This document shows positions 9,218 to 22,700 of a stretch of 64,000 nt of DNA, piece by piece (positions within the stretch are counted from its first letter, which is position 1; each line of letters begins with the position of its first letter). The notes under the pieces are model-generated. The model was not told the DNA's origin. It worked only from the letters and a program-made list of their open reading frames with translations, and did not search any database. The translations under genes and the position numbers were made by a program. Origin of the DNA: Closterium sp. Naga37s-1 (taxonomy: Eukaryota > Streptophyta > Zygnematophyceae > Desmidiales > Closteriaceae); contig CANJKZ010000774.1 of NCBI GenBank assembly GCA_947471745.1, positions 4,968,501 to 5,032,500 of the forward strand, given 5' to 3'.

Positions 9218-10082
9218 GGCTACGATGGCTGATAGGCACCACAAGCGTCTGTTCTTCCTAAAAAACACGGTAGGAAGGATCTGATAGGCGGGTGATGTTT
9301 GGCTCTATGACAGACTGTGACGAAGACGAGCTGTATTCGTCGCAGCATGTGGTAACTCTCGCTTAGGGTATGGATGCCCTCAAACACTCCCTTGGGCCGA
9401 AAGTGTGTCGAGGAAGATCTTCCGTCGCGGGTGACTTGCAACGTAAAAGGCATGGTGGTGGTTCAGTGGGTTATCCGACGTGGCAATCACAGCGACACAG
9501 CTGGAGCCGTCCTTCTCAAGGTGAAACAAATACACCCGAAATACGGGGAAAGTGCGTGTGTCCGAAATACGATATATAATGCTTTACGTGGAGGAACTAC
9601 ATGAAACCAAATGAAAATGTTGGTGAGGGAATTCTCTTTAGCGACAATCCCATCTCACACATCCTTCAACAACGCAACTGGTCAGCGGATAGGGCCCCGG
9701 ATAGCGTGGAAAACTTGAAATTCCTCGAGCAACCAGCAGCCGCCAGCTGGACACCTCGGTGTTCCCCAACGCGCGCTCTGACCCCCACCTCACCCAACCA
9801 CAGCGCCACGCAATTCGCGCAATTCTCTGAGGATTGCCATCCCGCACTCCGAAGTAGGAGCTCCATACCCGCTAAGAACATTTGTGCTCTTTTGCCTGCT
9901 GGAGTTTATCAGTTGCGCCAGAACCCTTTTACAGGATTCTGTTGCTCCTAGCTCCTTCACTACCATTTCAGTGCAGTTTTATCTCAGCTCTAGAGCTTGC
10001 AAGCTCTAGTTCTGCAAGGATCGCCAGCATCGGTGGCCATTAGACACTCGAATATTTGTAATTCATTCTGAAATCAGAAGAT
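9218..10082. promoter_or_regulatory. Divergent intergenic region between the plastid membrane protein gene and HEMC
   Basis: About 865 bp without a convincing gene; the short ORFs here are not supported. It must hold both promoters. ACGTGG cores (G-box/ABRE-like) occur at 9478-9483 and 9586-9591, and a TATATAAT stretch at 9573-9580. A perfect 20-bp palindrome lies at 9990-10009, about 75 bp before the HEMC start. Functional use of any of these is inference. Confidence 0.4.
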
Positions 10083-12002
<1,920 letters not shown>

Positions 12003-12154
12003 ATGCCTTTCCATGGAATCAGTATGGTCAAAACAGTAAATGCCAGGACGGCCACTTATTTTTGCCTGTGCTAGTATATTGCTTTCTTGATGTATTGCCT
12101 GAAAGATCCACAATTTTCCACTTTAGAACTGAGCGCACTATTGCACATCCATGC

Positions 12155-13350
12155 TCATGATTGGTTGCGGTTTACTAGCAATGCTGTCTCTAAAGAAGCT
12201 GATAGAGCGGAAAGAATGCGTGGGCTGTTCAAGGGAGGCAGAAAGCCACTGTAAGCAATCATGGTGGCCATCAGAGCAGCTGATCCAGCCTGTAGAAATT
12301 GTCCATTCCTAACACTGGGGAGTGCTTTAGTCAGCGCAGGTAGGGCTGGAATCACGGAAGTGAGGAAACTTGTCAGTGTGGTTGAAATCTCAGCATCACT
12401 GCCTTCATCACCAGCAACCATAGCTTGAAATGCCACTGGTAATGCACTGGTAATGGCCCGGAATGAGGAGGCCAAGTCAAACGACGTGATGTTTGACAAC
12501 ACAGGTCTCTGCCTGGGATCTTCTGGGTCGTGGCCCACTGTTACGTTCATCTCCCCTCGTGCATAGAAGTTGAAGGATATAGCAAGGGATGAGTAAAGGC
12601 TTGGGTCCGCCAAGAGCAATGCGTCTGGGAGTAGTATGGATGGTAGAAGCTGTGCAGCTTGTGAAGGTAGCATGATTCCACCTGCGAAGTCATCCTCTTG
12701 ACCTGTCTCCAGACGAACAATAAATCCTGCAAGTGCGGAATCGGCGAATGTTAGTGGTCCTCCCTGTGGAACTGAATTGCACAAACAGGCAATGTGTTTA
12801 CTTGTCGGATTGGCTTGAAGAGCTTCAATGCTCGCAATGCTTAGAGGAACGACTCCAGCAAATGCAAGGCCCGTTGGATTTGACGCCACGAAAGTGTTGT
12901 TTATAAGGAAAGATGCAATCGATTCGCCTTCATCACCCTGAATAACAGCGCGACCTGGAACGCTGGAGGTAAAAGAAAAAGCAGATGATGAGAAATCAAG
13001 ATTGCATGGCATCTCGTAGGATATATTGCGCTAACCACTTACACTTTAGAAAGCAGGTCGGAGATGAACATAGTCATGGAGCTCATGTTAGGATCGACGA
13101 GTAGAAACGCAACTCCATGTTTTTCATCTCCGACGCTCACGCTCCTGTTGCCATTGGGACTCGTCTCAGCTCCAGTCTTCAAGAGTGCAATGCGTAATAT
13201 TTTTTGCCTCCAATTTGTATCGGCATTCAACCGACGGAGCGAGAGGGCGTGACACTTCTGAATTGCAGCGCTACTGGTCGAATAGCCAAGCAAAAGGACC
13301 GTCAAGAATAGGACGAAGAGCGGTCGTTTCGTCAGTGACAAGGGCCACAT
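12155..13350 (-). CDS. Putative secreted/lumenal protein, unrecognised (2 exons, 371 aa)
   Basis: Minus-strand exons 13043-13350 and 12155-12962 with a GTAAGT donor and CTCCAG acceptor; joined length 1116 nt is in frame. The first ~30 residues are a strong signal peptide (LTKRPLFVLFLTVLLLGYSTSS). The rest is a soluble, Ala/Leu/Ser-rich domain with scattered N-glycosylation sequons (NNT, NVT, NIT), a CLCNS segment near the middle and no later membrane helix. It starts about 370 bp after the stop of the helicase gene on the same strand and ends about 150 bp from the 3' end of HEMC, tail to tail. I cannot assign a family. An upstream coding exon is possible but not needed. Confidence 0.65.
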
Positions 13351-13717
13351 TGCCGCGATGAATTGTTAAACTGGGACCCACATAGACAAGGATTACCATC
13401 GATTTCATACTCCATTGTAATGCGGGAACGGCGACCAGGTAGGACATTCAGCGGCGAAACCGAGATTGAGTGCCAAAAACCGAAGTTGTGCTTGTGAATC
13501 CGTGACGACCAAGAAGTAGGGAGAGCTGTCAAAATTGGGTGCTGCTGACTGAAAGTCTCGCCTTCAGCAATACCCACATTTGAGGCACGACCCACATTTG
13601 ACGCCGATACGTTTCGAGTAAGCAAAACCTTATTGTTGACATATAGACTACACTTACGGAACCATACAAATATTTGAGTTCGACGTTTGTGGAATACAAC
13701 ATGCGAATCAAGTATTT

Positions 13718-16700
13718 CTACCCTTGCAAGTATTCGGCGTCCGCAAGAATATTGACAACGGTAGATATCACTTGGCTTGAATCATCCGCGTCTTGTTCAA
13801 CATTCTGTCAAAAGTTCAACACGAAACAAAATGGCGCCACTGAATATAAAACCATCATGCAGTGTCGATTGTCAAAGCGCTTCATACAAGAGAAGGGAAA
13901 AAAAATGTAAGATAACCCGCCCTTGTGGTGATATATGGCCACACTCACTTGAGATTGAAGGATATGTCGGCGAAGGATAGTGTCAAACGACCCGCGGATG
14001 GCCTTGAAGAGAACAGCAGTCTGTGCCGGAGCAACGAGGTCCAACCAACCATCCACTGACACTCGCGCTCTCTGCTCAAGCTCAAACAGAAAATTAGGGA
14101 GAGAAAATCAGCATAACCATGAGATGGTGATATCTTTAAGTGGAAAACATCACCTTATCAAATGTCACAATTGGTTGGTACAATAAGGGTTGAGTCAACA
14201 TCAGTGGGTGCGGTGTGGAGAATACACTTCACCTGATGGTGGACCATGATTGGTCCGCCAAACAGAAGAATGGCTGCTGGAGAAACAACAGTGCAGTCGC
14301 GGATATACACTCGAGATGTCTTGACCTGCAAGCACAATCAAAACGATGGTGAAACTTATCGGATAGTTGGAATAATAACAAGAAAAAGAATTGATCATTT
14401 TCACTGTACTTACGTAATATGCCATTACCTTTTCATGGAAGACAAGGAAGGGAGCGCGGAACACCGAGACAGCTTCGTTGACCGAAGACGGGTGGATCGC
14501 CACCTCAGCCCCTGTAGCAGTGACCCATCGCGGCCGCCCAGACGCCCCTGCCACGTGTGCGAGGTCTGACGCGTGTGAACAGTGCGCAGCTTCGATAGAG
14601 TCACGTGCCATCATTGCAACGTTGGGGTAGAGGCCAGCACAGAGAACAGCCTGGGGATTTGGGATGGAGTGGGTAAGGGGGGGGGGTGGGGGGATGGAGA
14701 AGGAAGAGGGGTGGGTGGCGAAAGGAGGGGGAGAGGGTGACTATGAATGACAATCAGGGAGTGCTAATGGGATTTTCATTATAGTCACGTGCAAGCCATC
14801 ATTTCCATCAAGTTCACATTGCCATTACTGCCATACTTGCCATCATAGGCCCAACGGGATGGATGACAAGCACAGCACACAGGTTGACGCAAGAGAAGGC
14901 ACGGGGAAGACAGGAAGACGCAAGAGCAGTGAGAAATGGGAGTACAGAAGAGACCAACTTGCCTCTACTCCCCTCATTTCAACAATTGATTGCTTGTTGT
15001 ACCCCCTTGATTGATGCCACTCACCTTCACAGCAGGCGCACTCATAGAGCATCGGTTCCAGAGCTGGGTGGACTCATCCAGCCAATCAAAACCCTGCACT
15101 TGGCGTTAGGGAGAAAAGGCAAAACGGAAAATGTGACAGGCATGGGGAGATGGGTGAAAGGCATTGGCTTGCTGGGATGCCTTTGAAAGCTGATCCCCAT
15201 GAGAAGGCGAGCAAACTGCACACAGAAACCTCACTTTCATCTCATGTCTCGCCTGTGAAATCAACTGCCCAGCTTACCCTGCTCGCAGGCGCCTTGCTGG
15301 GCTGCCGTAGGAAGCCAATGTCCATGAGCAGTCGAGCAAACTGCACTCTCATGTCCCTGGGAGTGCGTCCGAGCGGGGAGTGGGTCCGAAAGGGGAGAGA
15401 GGAGCGTAGTTTTGAGGAGTTTAGAGAAGGACGGGAAGAAACGGCAGCTTGTGTGCCGATCAACAGCCGGAAATTATGGAAGGATGCGGGATTCAAGGGG
15501 ACAGTCAAGCTGCAAGAGCACAGTCTAGAGCCAAGAGCACACACCGCAGCATGAGCAGAGCAGGAATGCTGAGGTGATGTTTTTGACAGAACTCCCTTGC
15601 TGCCCTGCTGCCCCTCTGTTGCTCCATTGGACACACACATGGGAGAGAATGGGGTGGAGAAGAGGAGCGAGAGATGAATGAAGGAGTGAGAAGATTAGTG
15701 AGGGATAAGTGCTTGTGGCAGAACAATCTCCTTGGCATGGTGATGCCCTTTGACACTCTCTGACGCTCTCTCATTCTCTCCCACGCCCTGTTACAAACGG
15801 AACATCAAATGGAACATAAGAATGTGTTTTGAGTCGACTCAAAACTCCGACGCCCCATCATTCTCTCTCATGCCCTGTTAAAAACTCCATCGGATCAGGT
15901 TGGAATGTAAGAATTCGCCTTTTATCAAGACCACCAGATCCACCTGAAGAACTGGCACACCCACCTAGAAACCCAGCAGACCCACCAGGAAACCTACCTA
16001 CAATCTGCACGGCACGGCACACGGTGCTCAAGTTCCCGATCTGACGTTCAAGACTTAATGGACACTGACCGACAGAGTTGAGCCGGCCGGCTCTGATTCA
16101 CGTCAACTCTGGCTACGTCAGGTGTGGGATTTGAGTCTGGGGCTGGAAGCGTTCTTTCCACTGCTATACGTCGCCCCACAAACCACAGCCACTGGGGGTG
16201 CTGTTGCCCTACGGAATTGGGCTGTCACCCTTTCTTCACAAGGCACAGCCGAATCCCTTAAAGAAACAACACGCACAGAGGTTGCGCCATGTAAGGCGAC
16301 GTGTGGCAGTGGAAAAGCGCTTCCGGCCCAAGACTCAAATCCCACCCTTGACTTAGCCAGAGGTGACGCGAACCAGAGCTGGCCGGCTCGACTCTGTCAA
16401 TCGGTGTCTATTCAGACATGAACATTAGATTGGGAACTTGAGCACCAAGTGCCGTGACGCGCAGATTCCACCCACCCCGTCCACCCACATGTAGAGCCAG
16501 CAGACCCATCCGGACAGCCAGCACCCAGCCGTTAAATGCTGAGGCCATAGCAAGATGGTCGGATTGCTGCCACCATGCCATGTTACTTTTTCAGACACCT
16601 CAAGTCCGCGTGGAATGAGACGACTTTGAGGCGACTCAGGAACCACCACCCACATGGAGAGCCAGCACACCCACATGGAGAGCCAGCACACCCACACGGA

Positions 16701-19700
16701 GAGCCAGCACACCCACCTGAAGAGCCAGCACACCCACATGGAGAGCCAGCACACCCACATGGAGAGCCAGCACACCCACATGGAGAGCCAGCACACCCAC
16801 CTGAAGAGCCAGCACACCCACATGGAGAGCCAGCACACCCACCTGAAGAGCCAGCACACCCACCTGAAGAGCCAGCACCCAGCCGTTGAAGGCTGAGGCC
16901 ATAGCGAGATGGTCGGACTGCTGCCCCCGTGCCATGTTCCATGCCCTGTCGTTCCCACTCGCACCTGCTCCTCCCTCTCCCTTCCCCCCTGCAGTCTCTG
17001 TTTCTACCTTTGACTCCCAGCCCCCTTCATCCTCCTCCTCATCCTCACTATCGCCATCATCCCAGCTCCCCTTCTCTCCCTGCCTGCCTCCTGCTGCTTC
17101 CTGTGAGCTTGCATCGGGGTTGGCCTCCCGAGCTTTGGCCACAAGCGCTTGCCTTGCCCTGGCAGCTGCTTTACGCTGAGAAACACAAGCAGAAAAAAAA
17201 GGCAGAAAGGAGGAGAAAGGGAGAGAAGGGCAGCGAGGAGGAGAATGGCAGAGCAGGTGGGCGGGCAGTGGGGTTAAGTGGGTGGGAGAGGAGTGGAGAG
17301 GTGTGGATTAGAGTGGAGCGGAGTGAAAAGGCCTTCACCTGCACTTGAAAATACTCAAGAGAACTCACATCGTGGAAGGAGGAGGAGAAGGGGGAGCGGT
17401 AGCTGAGGCAGGCAGCGATGGTGAGGGCCGTGCTGAGGCACCCCATGACTGCCCCGTATATCATCATCTGCAAGGGTGGGGTGCGGTGGGATGTGGATTA
17501 TGGTCACAGGCAACCATTATAGGGGTGGAGAGCGGTAGCTGAGGCAGGCAGCAATGGTGAGGGCCATGCTGAGAAACCCCATGACTGCGCCGTAAATTAT
17601 CATCTGCCAGGGCGGTGTGCGGTGGGGTGCGGTGAAATGAGGTGGGACGGGGTGGGTCGAGGTGGGTTGACAGCACGGTCACAGGCAAGCATCACAGGGG
17701 TGGGAGCGGTAGCTGAGGCAGGCAGCAATGGTGAGCGCCATGCTGAGACACCACCATGACTGTCACATTACTGTCACTACCACACACCCGACCTTGGCTA
17801 TGTGCACGTCAACAAGCAGAGCAGCAAGGGAGGTATGTGGTGCCGTGCACTGCGAGCTCCTCCCTCTCGTCCATTGCTCCCCTCTTCACGTCACCACAAC
17901 ACTCACGTTCCCCAAGCCCATCCACCTTGCCCATACTCACTCACCTTCCCTATGCGCACGTCAACCGGCAAGGCAGCCAAGTGTGTGCCGAGAGCTGTGA
18001 GCTCCTCCCTCTCGTCCACTGCCCCCACTTCCCTCAGAGTCTTCATCGCACTCCTCACCGCCTCCTCTTTGGGCGGCTCTATGGCCTGCAGTGAGTGCAG
18101 CAGCAGAAAAAGGTGGTGGATACGGAAGAGTTCATTCAGATCGAAGGAACTGGGCGCATCTCTCCTCTCAGATGCAGTTCGACTTGGAAAGCCTTCTTTT
18201 TACCTTGCTGGGGAACTATGCTGGCGTGACCAGACCCAGCAGCTTGATTGATATCCAAGCACAGCTCCAATAACTTCTAGCCCTTAACTAAGCATCATTG
18301 CTCTCACCTTGCTGAGGAACTGCGCTGGCGTGCCCAGGTCCAGCAGCTTGATCTGCAGGCACAGCTCCACCAGAGGCACTCGCTGAATCTCCGGTTGCTA
18401 TTGGGGGGCAGGGCGAGCGGAAGGGAGGGAGAGGGCGAGGAAAGGGGAGGGGAGGAGAAAGGAGAAGGGAAACAGTGAGAGCATAGGGATGAGACTAAGC
18501 AGCTTGATATGCAGGCACAGCAGCACCAGAGGCACTTGCTGAATCTCCGGTTGCTGTTGAGGGGGAGGTGGAAGCAGAAAGGCGGGGAGGCTAAGAGGAA
18601 TGAGCAGACAGATGCATGGGAACGTGCCCCATCCAGCAGCTTGAACGCATCGCATGATAACTTCGAATCTTTGAATCCTGCCCATGAGAGCAGGTGAAGA
18701 GGGCAAACGAAGTACTTCCCTTCCTGTCTCCATTCTCTGCCCCACCAGCATCTCCCCTCCTCCCATTCATGGGACAGCAAGGCTACCCCCCTGGTAAGCC
18801 CGATGCCCCATGCGGAATTTCCTCTGACCCACCTGAAACGGCCGCATGATGGTTTCAAAGCGGTGGCGGGTAAAGAGAGCAAAGTACCGCCCTGCCTGCA
18901 CCCGCCCCGCCCTGCCTGCCCTCTGCCTCACGTTGGCCTTGGCCACCCATGCCTCCACCAGACTGGTCATCCCCTGTGATGTATGAACAGTGGGAGGAGT
19001 GGGAATGGTGGGAGAAGTGGGAAGGAGACTGGACGAGGTACTGTCCTGCCTGCACTCGTCCCGCCCTGCCCGCCCTCTGCCTCACGTTGGCCTTGGCCAC
19101 CCACGCCTCTACCAGACTCCTGTGGGAGAGGCAACAGCGGGAGCAAAGGGAACGGTGGGAGATGTGAGAGGAGGGAGAGTAGGAAGAGGGACCATCATAG
19201 GAGGGAGGTGGAAGGGGGGGACGTAGGACATTGGTGCAGAAGGATTTGGAAAGAAAGGAAGACAGGGGGAGCGGTGAGGAGGAGGAAGACTGGGGGGGGT
19301 ATAAGATTATTTTAGAAAGCAGGTTCAAAATTGGCTTGTAACATTGTTTTCGGGTGGAGAGGACAGTCCCAGTACTTCATGCACTCACCCTCCTGGTGTC
19401 GAACTGTGTCTCCTTCTGCTTGCCCACGTCCACCACATACACCACATTTGGGTCCACAAGGTCAACACACGGCCCAATACCTGCCTCAGACATGCCTCAA
19501 GAGGTGCCTCATGCACTGCACGCACTCACCCTCCTGGCATCAAACTGCGTCTCCTTCTGCTTGCCCACGTCCACCACATACACCACATCGTCAATGGTGA
19601 TACTCGTCTCCGCTATGTTGGTCGCCAGCACCACCTGAGGTGGGGAAGTGAGAAGAGGGAGGGAGGAGGAACGGTGGGACGGGTAGTGACCACACAAGTC

Positions 19701-22700
19701 GGGCATGGGCAGCACACAACCTCACGTCCACCACATACACCACATCGTCAATGGCGATACTCGTCTCTGCTATGTTGGTCGCCAGTACCACCTGGGGTCC
19801 ATACTTTCGATGAAGGAACATAAAGCATCAGACTTACCTTGCGCACGCCACTGGGAGGGCTGTTGAATGCTGTTCGCTGCTCAGCAGCCGACACGGACGA
19901 GTGCAGAGGCAGCAGCCACTCCACCTTCCCCGGCGCCCCAAACTGCCTCGAGGCTGCCAGCCTGTCCCACAGGTACTGGATCTCGCCCATGCCCTGATGA
20001 GGGGTAGATAAATGTGATGTTTATACAGATGGGATTCGAAAGTGACCACGTGTGACCAAGTGTGACCAAGGATGGCTCCTGGGCCGCATGTGACGTCGGC
20101 ACTCCACACTATGAGGGAACAGAACAACATTAGAGGAGCAACACTCGGAAGGCACTCACAGGGGAGGGAGCTCACAGGCAGAAAGACGAGGATGGCTCCT
20201 GGGCCGCATGTGGAGTCGATGTGAGCAACCACGTCCTCCAGTAGCTCGTAGTCTATCGTTCCCTCGTCCACCCGCCGCTGGTGTGGTGACAAAGAGGCAT
20301 GGGGATGGGGACGAAGTGGAGATGAGGCATGGGGATGGCGTCAGAGCCGCATGTGGAGTCGATGTGAGCAACCACGTCCTCCAGTAGCTCGTAGTCTATC
20401 GTTCCCTCGTCCACCCGCCGCTGGTGTTGTTTTGTAGAGAGGGCGGGTGGTGGGGAGGGACACAGGGTGCGGAGTGTGAGTTGAGCATGGAGTGCATGGC
20501 AGGGAAAAGGAAAGAAAGTAGGGAGCAGGGATGGAAGCACGTGAGGTTCCTGAGAATTGAACCGATAGTAAATCCTATAATCAGCTCTACAGAAGCAGCT
20601 CTGTTTCTGAAAGCGCCTCAGAATCGGAAGCACGAGACCTTGCTGAGAATTGCACCAGAAATTCTTATTATCAGCTCTTCAGAAACAGGATCTGCTCACC
20701 AGATTTTTCCGGGTGCTGTCGCTGTAGTCGCTGTATCGCGAGGCATCGTAATCCGGATTCACTGTTTCAGCCTGCAGGGAAGCATCATCGCCCCATCCCG
20801 CCTTCAGCAGTTTCTGCTTGGTCTTGCTACCGCCTCCCGCTGCTGCCTTGGAGCCCTGTGGTGTGGGCGTGGGAGTGCGCGGGAGGGCGTGGCACAAGCA
20901 GGGCGCAACAAAGGGGTCTTCTGATGAGAATGCTCCTCTCCAATCAGATCGGATTGCATCGAACATCACCTCATCTCTACCAGGGGAGGCTCACCCTATC
21001 TAGACGATTTTTTAGGCGCCTCAAAATCTGCGAGAACTGAGTCGTTTCTTTAGGCACCTCAAAGATTGCATTAAACATCATCTCGTCTCTACCAGGGGAG
21101 GCTCACCCCTATCTAGCCTTCACACTGCACATGACAACTGTACCTTGGCTCGGGACTGATGGGATTCAGATCTGAGAGCAGCTGGTGAGTCCGAAGAAAG
21201 CTTGTACCCCGTGCTCTCATACACGTCCTCCAAATACTTCATCTCCACCAGGAAGGTGCGGCCCTGGGCTCACATTGCCTTGCAAAACAGGAAAGAACCA
21301 ACCCTGTCTACCCTTGAGACTGCTCACACACACACGGTGACTGTATCTTGGCTCAGGACTGATGGGATTCAGAGAAGGAGAGCTTGTACCCCGTGCTCTC
21401 ATATATGTCCTCCAAATACTTCATTTCCACAGGGAAGGTGCGCCCCTGGGCTTGCCTTGCCTTGCACACACAATGTATGTACCTTGGCTCGGGACTGATT
21501 GGATTCCGATCTGAGAGCAGCTGGAGAGTCAGAAGAGAGCTTGTACCCCGTGCTCTCATACACGTCTTCTAGATATTTCATCTCCACGGGGAAGGTGCGG
21601 CCCTGGGCTTGGATGACCGGGCACCCAGAGAAGTAGGAGGCGAAGAGAGAAGCATCCAGAGTGGCTGACCTGAAAATAGAAGAGAAGTGGAAGGGAGAAA
21701 GGAGGGAGAGACGGAGGGAGGGAGGAAAGAGAGGGAGATTGGCAATGGAGCTTGGTTGATGGGGCAGCCAGAGAAGTAGGAGGCGAACAGAGAAGCACGC
21801 AGAGTGGCTGACCTGCCTGCCTGCCTGCTTGGAACTCACATGAGAACCAGTTTGAAGGCGGGGAGGTGCGGCATTGTCGTCTCATCTGCTGGCGGCGGGC
21901 CAGTAGGTCTCTGAGGATGACGAGGAGGAAGTCCCCCTGGATGGAGGGAAGAGGGACCACCAGCACGCACGCACCAGCAGCCTACCCATCCACCAAACAC
22001 TCACATGAGCACGAGCTTTAACGCAGGGAGGTGTGGCATCTGTCGTCTCATGTGTTGGCGGCGGGCCAGAAGGTCTCTGAGGATGACGAGGAGGAAGTCG
22101 CCCTGGATGGAGCGCTCATGCACCTCGTCCACCACCACGTGCGTCACGTCTGACAGCAGAGGGTCGCCAACTAGCCTCCGCAATAAGATTCCTGTGGTGC
22201 AGAAGAGGATGCGCGTATCCCATGTTCTGGGAAGAGAAAGGGGCAGAGAACGTAAAAGAGAAAGGATGCGCGTATCCCATGTTCTGGGAAGAGAAAGGGG
22301 CAGAGGAAGTAAAAGAGAAACAAGGAAAATGGCGGGCTCACACCGCTAGTATGCCATACCAATTCTTTACTCACAATGATTCACATGCGAGTGACCCCAC
22401 TCACTTGACAGCGTCCAGCCGCACATGGTAACCAACCACGCCTGCAGGACCTCCTCCCCTGCTGCCACTCCCAACAGGCGGCTCACACCGCTCTGCTGCC
22501 ACTCGCTCTGCCACCGATATGGCCTGGGAGGGGTGCAAGAGACGGGGAGAGAGGGTGAGGAGTGGGATGCGGGTGGAGTTGCAATGAAGGTCAAAGAATT
22601 GTGATGATACTTGAAGAATCACATAGAAAACCTTCACGAAGAAGGAAACCAAAGAAGTTTTTTTCTTGATTTCCCGGGAACCCTCATCAACTCACAGAAA

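Noticed and set aside
16118-16421. Overlapping ORFs on both strands around 16.1-16.4 kb
   Set aside because: They arise from the inverted-repeat arms of the fold-back element and are not exons of the helicase model.
16640-16896. Regular 21-bp repeats resembling a CRISPR-like array
   Set aside because: Units are directly tandem without spacers, in a eukaryotic gene, and derive from an exon-intron junction.
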